From an uncultured Bacteroidales bacterium (GTDB lineage: Bacteria > Bacteroidota > Bacteroidia > Bacteroidales > Muribaculaceae), in assembly GCA_902792435.1 (NCBI GenBank), contig CADAZN010000023.1, forward strand, positions 1 through 50,353: a stretch of 50,353 nucleotides of DNA. The letters run 5' to 3'. Numbering within the stretch: the stretch's first letter is position 1; each line of letters opens with the position of its first letter. A program made the position numbers and the translations under genes. The notes under the pieces are model-generated. The model worked only from the letters and a program-made list of their open reading frames with translations. It had not been told where the DNA came from and did no database searches. Positions 26,858 through 35,940 of this stretch are shown here, one piece after another.

Positions 26858-28483
26858 ATGAACAATTCAATTATCAATTTTCCACTTCCAGCTAATGAGC
26901 CAGTAAAGGCTTATATGCCTGGATCACCCGAGCGTGTAGCATTAGAGAAAGAACTTGAGCGCCAGAGCAAGCTGGTGGTAGAAATTCCTATCATCATTGG
27001 TGGCAAAGAGATTCGCACCGGCGACATGGGCGAAGTTACTTGCCCACACGATCACCAGCACGTTATTGCCCGTTACCACAAGGTAGGCAAGAAAGAGGTT
27101 GAAATGGCTATTGATGCTGCCATGAAGGCTTGGAAAGAGTGGAGTTGCACCCCCTGGACAACCCGCGCCGCTATCGTGATGAAGATGGCTGAGCTGCTTG
27201 CTACCAAATACCGTCCCATCATGAACGCCGCCACAATGCTTGGCCAGAGCAAGAACTTCTTCCAGGCTGAGATTGACTCGGCTTGCGAGACTATCGACTT
27301 CTTCCGTTACAATGTGCACTATGCATCTAAGATATATGCCATGCAGCCTAAGGACGGCGTGGCACAACTCAACCACACCGAGTATCGCCCACTCGAGGGC
27401 TTTATCCTTGCTGTGACTCCATTTAACTTCACCTCTATTGCCAGCAACCTGTGCATGACTCCAGTTCTCATGGGTAACGTGGCACTGTGGAAACCATCGA
27501 CCACTGCATTGCTGAGCAACTACTACTTGATGCAGCTCTACAAAGAGGCAGGTCTGCCCGACGGCGTAGTTAACTTCCTGCCCGGTAGCGGTGCCCTCAT
27601 TGGCGAGGTGGCAACCGAGTCGAAGTACTTCTCAGGAATCCACTTCACCGGTAGCACTGCAACCTTCAAGTCGCTGTGGAAACAGGCGAGCATGAATGTT
27701 GACAAATACATCTCTTATCCACGCCTCGTGGGTGAGACTGGCGGTAAGGACTTCATCTTTGTTCACCCCAGTGCCGATCCTAAGGCTGTTGCCACTGCTG
27801 CCTTCTGCGGAGCCTATGAGTTCCAGGGCCAGAAGTGCTCGGCAGCATCGCGCATGTACATTCCCAAGAGCCTGTGGGCAGGCGTTCTCGAGGACATGAA
27901 GGCTATGGCCGCCGAGGTTAAGATGGGCGACGTGATGGATCCAAGCAACTTCATCAACGCCGTTATCGACAAGGCTTCGTTTGACAAGGCTAAATCTTAC
28001 ATCGACTTCGCTAAGGAGGCTGAGGATGCCAAGATTGTGATGGGTGGCAACTGCGACTGCAGCAAGGGCTGGTTTGTAGAGCCAACTATCATCGAGACTA
28101 GCAATCCTCACTTCAAGTCGATGGAGGAGGAAATCTTTGCTCCCGTGCTCACCGTTTATCCCTACGACGACGAGAAGTGGGAAGAGGTAGTGAAAGAGTG
28201 TGACGAGACCTCTCCTTATGGCTTGACCGGTGCCGTATTTGGACGTTGCCGCATGGCCGTTGAGAAGATTACCGACGCTCTGCGTTACACTGCTGGTAAC
28301 TTCTACATCAACGACAAGCCAACAGGTGCTGTAGTTGGTATGCAGCCCTTCGGTGGTGCACGCGCCAGCGGTACCAACGACAAGGCAGGTGGCGAGTTCA
28401 ACCTCATCCGCTGGATTATCCCACGCGTGATTAAGGAGACTCTGGTATCGCCCACCGACTACCGCTACACTTATATGAAATAA
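26858..28483 (+). CDS. pruA: L-glutamate gamma-semialdehyde (1-pyrroline-5-carboxylate) dehydrogenase
   Basis: A 541-aa NAD-dependent aldehyde dehydrogenase that oxidises glutamate semialdehyde to glutamate, the last step of proline or ornithine breakdown. Motifs: AVTPFNFTSIASNL (near 188), VALWKPS, GIHFTGSTATF, the catalytic Glu in LVGETGGKDF (near 292) and the catalytic Cys in FQGQKCSAASR (near 327), then GAVVGMQPFGGARASGTNDKAGG near the C-terminus. The length suits the single-domain eukaryote-like P5CDH group. The position directly before arcA suggests it serves arginine/ornithine breakdown rather than proline; no proline dehydrogenase is nearby. Confidence 0.93.
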   Translation: MNNSIINFPLPANEPVKAYMPGSPERVALEKELERQSKLVVEIPIIIGGKEIRTGDMGEVTCPHDHQHVIARYHKVGKKEVEMAIDAAMKAWKEWSCTPWTTRAAIVMKMAELLATKYRPIMNAATMLGQSKNFFQAEIDSACETIDFFRYNVHYASKIYAMQPKDGVAQLNHTEYRPLEGFILAVTPFNFTSIASNLCMTPVLMGNVALWKPSTTALLSNYYLMQLYKEAGLPDGVVNFLPGSGALIGEVATESKYFSGIHFTGSTATFKSLWKQASMNVDKYISYPRLVGETGGKDFIFVHPSADPKAVATAAFCGAYEFQGQKCSAASRMYIPKSLWAGVLEDMKAMAAEVKMGDVMDPSNFINAVIDKASFDKAKSYIDFAKEAEDAKIVMGGNCDCSKGWFVEPTIIETSNPHFKSMEEEIFAPVLTVYPYDDEKWEEVVKECDETSPYGLTGAVFGRCRMAVEKITDALRYTAGNFYINDKPTGAVVGMQPFGGARASGTNDKAGGEFNLIRWIIPRVIKETLVSPTDYRYTYMK

Positions 28484-28511
28484 TCACATTTCTATAAAAC
28501 GACTTATTCAA

Positions 28512-28560
28512 TCCCTGTTCCGCAACCGCTATTAATTGTGGCGGTTGCGGATGGTAGGGA
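28512..28560 (+). terminator. Hairpin between pruA and arcA
   Basis: CCGCAACCGC (28520-28529) pairs perfectly with GCGGTTGCGG (28541-28550), and outer TCCCT/AGGGA can extend it. There is no T-run, and it ends 12 nt before the arcA ATG. It could be an attenuator, an mRNA-processing or stability element, or control arcA translation. Confidence 0.55.
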
Positions 28561-28572
28561 GAGATATTATTT

Positions 28573-29820
28573 ATGGACAAAAATCAACTTAAGCCTTGTG
28601 AGGTAAATGTAAGCTCCGAGACTGGCAGGCTCAGGGCTGTGCTGCTGCATCGTCCCGGTGTGGAGATAGAGCGCATGACGCCACTAAATGCCAATGCCGC
28701 ACTCTACAGCGACATACTTAACAAGCCTATCGTCGATCAAGAATACCACAACTTCAGCGGTGTGCTGGAGCGTTGGACCCAAGTCTATTATGTGCAGGAC
28801 ATCCTCGAGGAACTGCTCAAGGATGAGGCTGTAAAGACAAAATTGCTCGCCGACAGCTTAAAGGGATGCAATCAAAAAACTGCGAGAGTTATTAACGAGA
28901 TAGCAGGCGACGACCCTAAGAAGCTTGCCCAAGTGCTCATCGAAGGCTGCGAAGACCCCAAATGGGATGGCGTGAGCGAGCATCGTTATCTGCTCAAGCC
29001 ATTGTACAACCTGTTCTTTACGCGCGATGCTTCGTCAACGGTGTATAACCGCGTTCTCATCAACTCAATGAGCTTTGAGGTGCGCGAGCGCGAGTCACTC
29101 ATCTATGAGGCAATTTTCAAGCATTTCTTCGGTGTCGACACCCTCAATGCCATGGCATGGAACCCCTATGCCCGCACCGAGGGCGGCGACGTGCAGATTG
29201 CTAGCCCCGACATGCTGTGCATTGGCCAAGGCATACGCACCAATCGCAAGGGTATTGAGTATCTTGCTCAGACCTTTGCTCGCGAGCGTGAGCACTTTAC
29301 CATCGTGGCACAGGAACTGCCCAAAGAGCCTGAATCGTTTATCCACCTCGACATGGTATTCACTTTCCTGAGCAAGCATCAGTGCATGGCATTTGAGCCT
29401 ATGCTTACCAAGAAAGGGCTCTTTGCTGGTAAGGACACAACAGTTATCACCATAGACCACGGCAAGATAAGCTACAAGAGCGCGCCCAATATTGTTGAGG
29501 CACTCAATAATCTTGGTTGGGAGATTGAGCCAGTGATTGGTGGCGGCAGCGACCCATGGACTCAACTGCGTGAGCAGTGGCACAGCGGTGCCAACTTCTT
29601 CTCATTGGGCGACGGCAAGATTCTAGGTTATCGCCGTAACACCCACACCATCGAAGCGCTTGACCGGGCAGGCTTTGCAGTGCTCAACGCCGAGGACATC
29701 GTCAGCGGCAAGGTCAACATGAACGACTACGAGAAGTTTGTGGCAGCCTTCCCAGGCAGTGAGCTCCCCCGCGCCGGTGGTGGCGCCCGTTGCATGACAA
29801 TGCCAATCTTGCGCGACTAA
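28573..29820 (+). CDS. arcA: Arginine deiminase
   Basis: A 415-aa enzyme hydrolysing arginine to citrulline and ammonia. Family motifs in order: LRAVLLHRPGVE (N-terminus), LYNLFFTRDAS (near 140), ARTEGGDVQ (near 200), HLDMVFTFL (near 258), and the C-terminal RAGGGARCMTMPILRD with catalytic Cys407. All the catalytic residues appear present. It is the second gene after the pruA promoter, 89 nt behind pruA with a hairpin between, and is closed by a strong terminator. Together with arcB and arcC it completes the arginine deiminase pathway. No arginine/ornithine antiporter (arcD) is in the window. Confidence 0.95.
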   Translation: MDKNQLKPCEVNVSSETGRLRAVLLHRPGVEIERMTPLNANAALYSDILNKPIVDQEYHNFSGVLERWTQVYYVQDILEELLKDEAVKTKLLADSLKGCNQKTARVINEIAGDDPKKLAQVLIEGCEDPKWDGVSEHRYLLKPLYNLFFTRDASSTVYNRVLINSMSFEVRERESLIYEAIFKHFFGVDTLNAMAWNPYARTEGGDVQIASPDMLCIGQGIRTNRKGIEYLAQTFAREREHFTIVAQELPKEPESFIHLDMVFTFLSKHQCMAFEPMLTKKGLFAGKDTTVITIDHGKISYKSAPNIVEALNNLGWEIEPVIGGGSDPWTQLREQWHSGANFFSLGDGKILGYRRNTHTIEALDRAGFAVLNAEDIVSGKVNMNDYEKFVAAFPGSELPRAGGGARCMTMPILRD

Positions 29821-29852
29821 CTTTTAGTCGACTATTGGGACAATTAAGGACT

Positions 29853-29893
29853 AAAAATCGCTATTCACTTATTATAAATGAATAGCGATTTTT
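29853..29893 (+). terminator. Strong terminator after arcA
   Basis: AAAAATCGCTATTCA pairs with TGAATAGCGATTTTT across a short AT loop: a 15-bp stem with A-run and T-run, so it works in both directions. The remaining 240 nt up to the NRPS gene are AT-rich, with a lone TAATTTTG at 30014-30021 as a possible -7 element and no other feature. Confidence 0.85.
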
Positions 29894-30135
29894 ATTATAG
29901 TTACACTTTGCTTGAGCCAAAAGGAATGCCAAGTGGCAAAGGAAATATAATTACATATGTGCCGTAATTGTCTTTTTTAAGAGAAAAAGCAATAAATTAT
30001 GAGGATTTATTTATAATTTTGTAGTGCTTAATTGTGGTATATTATTTACCCTATCGCAAAGTTGTTGAAACACCATGAATTCACATTCAACAACACTAAA
30101 AATACTTGTTAAAAACTTATATAAAATAAAAAGAA

Positions 30136-33100
30136 ATGAAGACCTATCCTTTGCTCCAATCTCAGTTGGGTGTTTTTTACGAGTGCTTGAAGTATCCACA
30201 AGTGATGCAATATAATGTTCCCAGCATCACTCCGTTAAGCGACGGTGTGGATTTTGATCGCGTTGAAGCTGCGTTCCAAGCGATTTTCGCCGAACGCCCA
30301 GTGTTGCGACTGCGTTTTCTCATTGATGAACAAGGAGAACCTCAACAATTTGTCGATGACAACAAGCATCTTGAGATACAGCGCCGCTCGATGACCGAAG
30401 AGGAATTCCAGCGCTATGCTCATCAAGGTTTCTGCCGCCCCTTCGACATTATGGGTGACGAGCCGCTGCTGCGTGTGGAACTCATCACAACCGAATCGGG
30501 CAGATATATGCTCATGGACATCCACCACTTGGTAACCGATGGCACGAGCTACCTAACAGTATTCCCACAACGCGACCTGCCTTTGGCTTACGATGGCAAG
30601 CCACTTCCAAAAGAGGAATACGGAATGCTGGAGGCAGCCGTTGATGAGCACGCTCGACTGGGCGACGAGGACTACCTGAAGGCTAAATCGGTGATGATGT
30701 CGCGCTATGCTGGTGTTGATCTAGCCACATTGTCGGCGCGTCCAGAGAACCCCGTTGGAGAGATGGCCCAGGAGTCGGCCTACATCAACCGTGCTCTTGT
30801 CGACAACTGGTGCAAAGAAAACGGTTTTGCCCCCTATCAGCTGTTCCAAGCTGCGTTCAGCTACACACTTGCTAGATTGCTGCGAGAGGAGAAAGTGGCT
30901 TATACCACCGTCTATCACGGTCGTCGTGACTCGCGCGTGAAACAAGCCTATGGCATGTTTGTACGCACAATTCCATTTATGATGGAAATTAAAAAAGAAC
31001 AAAGTGTTCGCGAGTATATCGCAACTGTACATAGCGAGATGAAGGCAACGCTGGCCGAGCTAGCCTATCCTTTCACGCACTTCTGCCGCGACTTGGGCGT
31101 TCAGCCTGGCATTTCGTTCAACTTCTCGGCGCTGCCTGGTTGGGAAGAGGCTTACTATTTCGGTGACAATCATTGCCCGCTTGTGGAGCAGGACCGTGGT
31201 GATGTGTTCTACGACATGCTGGCTCACATCTTCCTTGCCGGCGACGACTACGACATACGCATGGAGTCGAGTCTGGCGATGAACAGCCGCAATACCATGC
31301 GCATGATGGCCGATGCTATCAAAGCCACGATGTGCAACATGATGGCGAGCCCCGACGGCGACATCAACAGCATAGCCATCGTGAGCGACGAGCAGGCCCA
31401 GAGTCTCATCAAGATTGGTTCGGGCAAGGATATCAACGTGGATATTAGCAAGACATTCGCCAATCTGTTCACCGAGCAAGCTCAGCGCACCCCCGATGCT
31501 CCTGCCGTGGTCGACAAGGACAGCCAGCTCACTTACCGCGAGATGGACGGGTATGCCAACTTATTGGCACGGCAACTCATCGACCACAATGTGCATCGCG
31601 ACGACTTTGTGTGTGTCATGCTCGACCGCACTAAGGAGTTCCCACTGGCAGTGCTTGCCATCCACAAAGCTGGAGCCGCCTATACCCCACTCGACTTTGA
31701 GTATCCCAACGAGCGACTTAGCTATATGCTTGAGAATTCCGAATCTAAAATACTCATCACCACACACGATGTTCTCGCTGCCAAGCAGGCCGAGGGCAAC
31801 TTCGACACCGCTGCCGCTCAAGTCTTCTTCATTGATGACTTCATGGCCAGTGCCGACCTCACCACTGCAGCGCCCATCGACCGCTCTCGCCCCGATGGTC
31901 TGGCTTACATGATTTACACCTCTGGTTCGACAGGCAAGCCCAAGGGTGCGATGCTGCATCAGGCTGGCTTGCGCAATTTCATTGCAGTAGTAATCGATAT
32001 GGAGAAGCTCACGGCCGAGGACCGCATCAGTGGTCACCGCTCATTCTCGTTCGACGCTCACATCGAGGATATGTACCCAGTGCTAACACTCGGTGGCTCA
32101 TTCCATGTGATGCCAACCGAGATACGCAAGGACCTTGCCGCCATTCGTCAGTTCCTTATCGACCACCACATCACTGGTGGCGGATATTCAACTGCAATGA
32201 CGGGATTGCTGCTCAACACCTTCGACGACCTGCCCATTCGTTTTACCACAGGTGGAGGCGAAAAGATGGATGGTGTCTATAGCGACCACATCGAGATTAT
32301 TAACGTATATGGCCCAACTGAGTGTACCGACGACACTTCCTACTATAGCATCGCTCCAGGCAAGCGTGTAGAGAACATCCCCATTGGCAAGAGCGTGGCA
32401 AACAACTGGAATTTCATCGTCGACACTGCAGGCAACCTAGTGCCTCAAGGCGCTGCAGGCGAGTTGTGCTTTGCCGGCATACAGGTGGGACGCGGATACT
32501 GGCGATTGCCAGAGCGCACAGCCAAGTCGTTTGTCGATTGTCCATTTGTTAAGACCGACCGTTGGGGACGCCCTGTGAGGATGTACCACACTGGTGACTT
32601 GTGCCGCTGGAATGAAGATGGAGACATCGAATACCTGGGACGCATCGACACCCAAGTTAAGCTGCGTGGTTTCCGCATCGAGCTTGGCGAGATTGAGAGC
32701 AAGGCACTCAACATCCAGGGCATCAGGCAGGCGGCCGCCGAGGTGCGCAAGGTGGGAGGCAATGAGCATCTAGTGCTTTACTACACCGTCGACCGAGATT
32801 CTAGCATCACCGACGACGACATCAACAAGGCACTCGCTGCTTCATCACTCGCCGAGTATATGGTGCCCGACACCTATATGCGCCTCGATACCATGCCTAT
32901 GACTCCTAACGGCAAGATTAATCGCAAAGTTCTGCCTGTTCCGGAACTCAAGCGCAACACCGATTTTGTGGCACCCGAGGGCGAGACCGAACAACTCTTC
33001 TGTAACATTTTCTCCGAGATTCTACAAATCGAGCAAGTGGGTGCTCTCGACAATTTCTTTGAGATTGGCGGCACCAGCATCAACGCCATTAAGGTGATTG

Positions 33101-34440
33101 TCGAGGCGAGCAAGCACGGAGTGCAGATTGTATTCAACGACCTATTCAACCAAAAGACTCCCAGGGCTCTCGCCGAGTTTGTAGCACAAAAGCAGTCGCA
33201 AGCACCTGTCGCCACCGAAATCACCCAAAAAGAAAAACCAGCCAATAGGGTTGAGAACACACGCTATGACGCCTACACACCTATTCTCAAGGCCAATAAC
33301 CTCGATGCCTTCCGCAACGGAGAAAGACAGACAATCGGCGATGTGTTGCTCACTGGCGCCACAGGATATTTGGGCATGCACGTTCTTAACGAACTACTTT
33401 CATGTTACGACGGCAAAATCATCTGTCCTATGCGCGGTAAAACCAGCGAGGAAGCGATGAACCGTCTCAAGACACTATTCTTCTATTACTTTGGCAGATG
33501 CAAAGCGTTTGAGTTAATCGACAGCCGCGTGACAGCCATCGCCGCCGAGGTGACTCAACCCAATGCCCTCGACAGCATCAATCTCGAGGGGCTGACCGTA
33601 GTCAACTGTGTGGCCAATGTGAAACATTTCTCGGCTGGCAACGACATCGAGATGGTTAACATCGAGTCGGTGAGGAACCTCATCGCCTTCTGTCTGCGCA
33701 CCAACTCAAAACTGATTCACATCTCAACGACGAGCATCGCGGGATTGAGCATCGACAACGTGCCAGGTCCCGATGTGAAACTCACCGAGCAAGACCTGTG
33801 GCTGGGGCAGAACATCGACGAGAACAAATATGTATACTCCAAGTTCGTTGCCGAAGACCTCGTGCTCGAAGCTATAGCACACCATGGGCTCAATGCCAAA
33901 ATCATGCGAGTGGGCAACCTCTCGGCACGACAGCGCGACGGCGAGTTCCAAATCAACTTCCAAACCAACAACTTCCTGGCCCTGTTACGAGCCTATGTAG
34001 TCATCGGAATGGTGCCCTACGAAGCTTTAGGCAACGTATTTGAGTTCTCGCCTATCGACGAGGTGGCACACGCCATCATGCTGCTGGCAACCACTCCACG
34101 CGAGTGTGTGGTGTTCCATCCCTACAATGTTCACCGCCAGTATTTGGCCGACATCCTCAATGGCTTTGCCGATGCGGGCATCACAATGAAGCGCGTTGAG
34201 ACCGAAGAATTCCAGCGTGCGCTCGACCGCATGATGGAAAATCCCGAATTGGTGACACTGCTGCGTCCACTCATGGCCTACAACCTGAGCAGCAGCCACG
34301 AAATGCGATGGATTGAGGCAACAAACGACTACACCACACAAGTCCTGTACCGATTCGGTTTCCAATGGTCACCCACAGCAACGCAATACGTTCATCGCTT
34401 CGTCGACACCATCGTCGGCTTCAACTACTTCACGGTATAA
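30136..34440 (+). CDS. Single-module NRPS: condensation - adenylation - carrier - thioester reductase
   Basis: A 1434-aa protein. The condensation domain (about 1-430) has an intact HHLVTDG at 130-136. The adenylation domain (about 440-940) has MIYTSGSTGKPKGAM, NVYGPTE, YHTGDLCRW, GRIDTQVKLRGFRIELGEIE and PNGKINRKVLP. The carrier domain has DNFFEIGGTS, whose serine (near 981) would carry phosphopantetheine. The reductase domain (1065 onward) has VLLTGATGYLG and YVYSKFVAE (YxxxK). A leading C domain with a terminal reductase predicts an N-acylated amino aldehyde or alcohol released by NAD(P)H. By-eye reading of the ten A-domain specificity positions gives D-A-E-G-T-G-V-D-D-K; the acidic residues hint at a basic amino acid, which is a weak inference. 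No phosphopantetheinyl transferase, transporter or acyl donor gene is nearby. Confidence 0.93.
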   Translation: MKTYPLLQSQLGVFYECLKYPQVMQYNVPSITPLSDGVDFDRVEAAFQAIFAERPVLRLRFLIDEQGEPQQFVDDNKHLEIQRRSMTEEEFQRYAHQGFCRPFDIMGDEPLLRVELITTESGRYMLMDIHHLVTDGTSYLTVFPQRDLPLAYDGKPLPKEEYGMLEAAVDEHARLGDEDYLKAKSVMMSRYAGVDLATLSARPENPVGEMAQESAYINRALVDNWCKENGFAPYQLFQAAFSYTLARLLREEKVAYTTVYHGRRDSRVKQAYGMFVRTIPFMMEIKKEQSVREYIATVHSEMKATLAELAYPFTHFCRDLGVQPGISFNFSALPGWEEAYYFGDNHCPLVEQDRGDVFYDMLAHIFLAGDDYDIRMESSLAMNSRNTMRMMADAIKATMCNMMASPDGDINSIAIVSDEQAQSLIKIGSGKDINVDISKTFANLFTEQAQRTPDAPAVVDKDSQLTYREMDGYANLLARQLIDHNVHRDDFVCVMLDRTKEFPLAVLAIHKAGAAYTPLDFEYPNERLSYMLENSESKILITTHDVLAAKQAEGNFDTAAAQVFFIDDFMASADLTTAAPIDRSRPDGLAYMIYTSGSTGKPKGAMLHQAGLRNFIAVVIDMEKLTAEDRISGHRSFSFDAHIEDMYPVLTLGGSFHVMPTEIRKDLAAIRQFLIDHHITGGGYSTAMTGLLLNTFDDLPIRFTTGGGEKMDGVYSDHIEIINVYGPTECTDDTSYYSIAPGKRVENIPIGKSVANNWNFIVDTAGNLVPQGAAGELCFAGIQVGRGYWRLPERTAKSFVDCPFVKTDRWGRPVRMYHTGDLCRWNEDGDIEYLGRIDTQVKLRGFRIELGEIESKALNIQGIRQAAAEVRKVGGNEHLVLYYTVDRDSSITDDDINKALAASSLAEYMVPDTYMRLDTMPMTPNGKINRKVLPVPELKRNTDFVAPEGETEQLFCNIFSEILQIEQVGALDNFFEIGGTSINAIKVIVEASKHGVQIVFNDLFNQKTPRALAEFVAQKQSQAPVATEITQKEKPANRVENTRYDAYTPILKANNLDAFRNGERQTIGDVLLTGATGYLGMHVLNELLSCYDGKIICPMRGKTSEEAMNRLKTLFFYYFGRCKAFELIDSRVTAIAAEVTQPNALDSINLEGLTVVNCVANVKHFSAGNDIEMVNIESVRNLIAFCLRTNSKLIHISTTSIAGLSIDNVPGPDVKLTEQDLWLGQNIDENKYVYSKFVAEDLVLEAIAHHGLNAKIMRVGNLSARQRDGEFQINFQTNNFLALLRAYVVIGMVPYEALGNVFEFSPIDEVAHAIMLLATTPRECVVFHPYNVHRQYLADILNGFADAGITMKRVETEEFQRALDRMMENPELVTLLRPLMAYNLSSSHEMRWIEATNDYTTQVLYRFGFQWSPTATQYVHRFVDTIVGFNYFTV

Positions 34441-34490
34441 CCCAAGCAACAATATATAAGAAAGTAAATGGGATAAGATTAAATAAAAAC

Positions 34491-34524
34491 AAACCCAGCT
34501 TAGAATTAACTATGCTGGGTTTTT
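34491..34524. terminator. Bidirectional terminator between the NRPS and LRR genes
   Basis: AAACCCAGC (34491-34499) pairs with GCTGGGTTT (34514-34522), with A-run and T-run on both sides, between convergent genes. Confidence 0.8.
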
Positions 34525-34546
34525 ATTGTTGTGTAGATAGTGGTTG

Positions 34547-35074
34547 TTATGGTTGCTCTAGTACTTTTTCTGCTGAACCATCACTATATAGAATTATTTG
34601 TATTCCACCATCTTTTTCTTCAACCCTTACACCATTGATGTTATATCTTCCAATTTCTTTTTTCTCAATATCTTCATCCATTTCTACTGCTTGTATGGCT
34701 GAATCTGAGTTATATACTTCAATAGTTTTAAGATTCTCACACCCATCAAAAGCATTATCCCCTATGTAAATAACCGAAGAAGGAATCCTAATGGTCTGGA
34801 TATACTTATTGCCCTGAAAAGCACCTTTTGCTATAGTTCTTACGTTATAAGGAATTGTGTATGTGGTAACATTCTTATTTTGAGGATACTTTACTAATGT
34901 ATGGGTGAAAGGTTGATTTGTTTCATACTTATAAATAAGATATAATACTCCATCTATAGACTCGTAATAATCATTATTAGATAAATAGGCATAACCTCTA
35001 TCAGTTATTCTTGTTTGGCTATACACACTAGTTCCTATAGCCATTAGGAACAATAAAATTAAAAATTTCTTCAT
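34547..35074 (-). CDS. Small secreted BspA-like leucine-rich-repeat protein
   Basis: A 175-aa protein with a signal peptide (ILLFLMAIGTSVYSQ). It has two LRR_5/BspA-type repeats (TIPYNVRTIAKGAFQGNKYIQTIRIPSSVIYIGDNAFDGCENLKTIEVYNS). The C-terminal segment GRYNINGVRVEEKDGGIQI resembles the short tail (YdlnGrrV...kGIyI) common at the end of secreted Prevotella-type proteins. BspA-like proteins are usually surface-exposed and bind host or bacterial partners; no specific role can be assigned. It is the last of four closely spaced minus-strand genes. Confidence 0.75.
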   Translation of the reverse strand: MKKFLILLFLMAIGTSVYSQTRITDRGYAYLSNNDYYESIDGVLYLIYKYETNQPFTHTLVKYPQNKNVTTYTIPYNVRTIAKGAFQGNKYIQTIRIPSSVIYIGDNAFDGCENLKTIEVYNSDSAIQAVEMDEDIEKKEIGRYNINGVRVEEKDGGIQIILYSDGSAEKVLEQP

Positions 35075-35086
35075 AATATAAGTCTT

Positions 35087-35407
35087 TTAGTTATTGTGAT
35101 TATTATTTAATTTCCCTTCTTGATACATTTTGTAATGCTGTGTGCAATACCCTGAAGTCTTAGCAGCTCTGGAACACCTAGAACCACTTTTAGTTTTTGC
35201 TTTGCATTGCTGAACATTTGGAGATTTAGCTTGGTGAACATAGTAAAACTTACTGTTCTCTATTGCATCAAGTCTGCAACGTGTACCCTTCTTGGTTGTT
35301 GCTTCACACCGTTTCTTTGGTGGCTGATTCTGTGTCTGTGTTTGAGCTATTGCAAACTGTGTTGGTAAGCTCAACAATAAGAATAGTGAAAATATTAATG
35401 CTTTCAT
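35087..35407 (-). CDS. Small secreted Cys/His-motif protein (DUF5763-like)
   Basis: A 106-aa protein with a signal peptide (LIFSLFLLLSLPTQFAIA). The mature part has two related units: RCEATTKKGTRCRLDA...YVHQ and QCKAKTKSGSRCSRAAKTSGYCTQH. The second keeps a complete C-x10-C-x9-C-x2-H pattern; the first lacks the third Cys. This is the pattern of DUF5763-type zinc-knuckle-like proteins found in phages and bacteria; here it follows a signal peptide. Metal binding is inference. It starts 13 nt upstream of the LRR gene's start codon. Confidence 0.65.
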   Translation of the reverse strand: MKALIFSLFLLLSLPTQFAIAQTQTQNQPPKKRCEATTKKGTRCRLDAIENSKFYYVHQAKSPNVQQCKAKTKSGSRCSRAAKTSGYCTQHYKMYQEGKLNNNHNN

Positions 35408-35499
35408 ATTATTAAAATAAAATGTTATAGTTCAGATTGATCATTATTGTAGTGTGTTATTTGTGTTTATATTAGCCATCTAGGTTGTATGTATACATA

Positions 35500-35919
35500 T
35501 TATTTCCAACTTTTATTTGTATATAAATAGGTTTGGCACATTCTTATTAGGTAGGAATCCATACATTTAGGACAAAACTGTGAATGTTGCCTCCTATAGT
35601 TAGGATTTGTAAAGCCCCAATTCTCATTTATTCCATTTCTAATGTTAGGGCAAATAGAAGTGGAATGATAAAGGTAGTCTTTACCATTATTAATTGATTC
35701 AGCATACCAAATAGAGCCATTACCTTTAGGATTCTCATATTTTTGTACTGTCTCTGCAACACCTGATGAATGTCCATCACTATATCCTGATGTGTGTCCT
35801 TCTTTATATCCAGAAGAATAGCCAAATGAATATAAAGCATATCCACCACCTGCAAATAAAATTAATGCTGCAATAGCACCTATAATAATAAGTTGCTTTT
35901 TTGTTATTTCAATAGTCAT
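35500..35919 (-). CDS. Membrane-anchored hypothetical protein with a CPKC motif
   Basis: A 139-aa protein. One transmembrane helix (LIIIGAIAALILFAGGGYALY, residues 10-30) is followed by short Gly/Tyr repeats (GYSSGYKEGHTSGYSDGHSSG) and a C-terminal domain with YLYHSTSICPNI and FCPKCMDSYLI, whose two Cys-containing segments could bind zinc. It lies 21 nt behind the GIY-YIG gene on the same strand. The family is not recognised. Confidence 0.6.
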   Translation of the reverse strand: MTIEITKKQLIIIGAIAALILFAGGGYALYSFGYSSGYKEGHTSGYSDGHSSGVAETVQKYENPKGNGSIWYAESINNGKDYLYHSTSICPNIRNGINENWGFTNPNYRRQHSQFCPKCMDSYLIRMCQTYLYTNKSWK

Positions 35920-35940
35920 ATCTGAATAATTTTAATTGTT

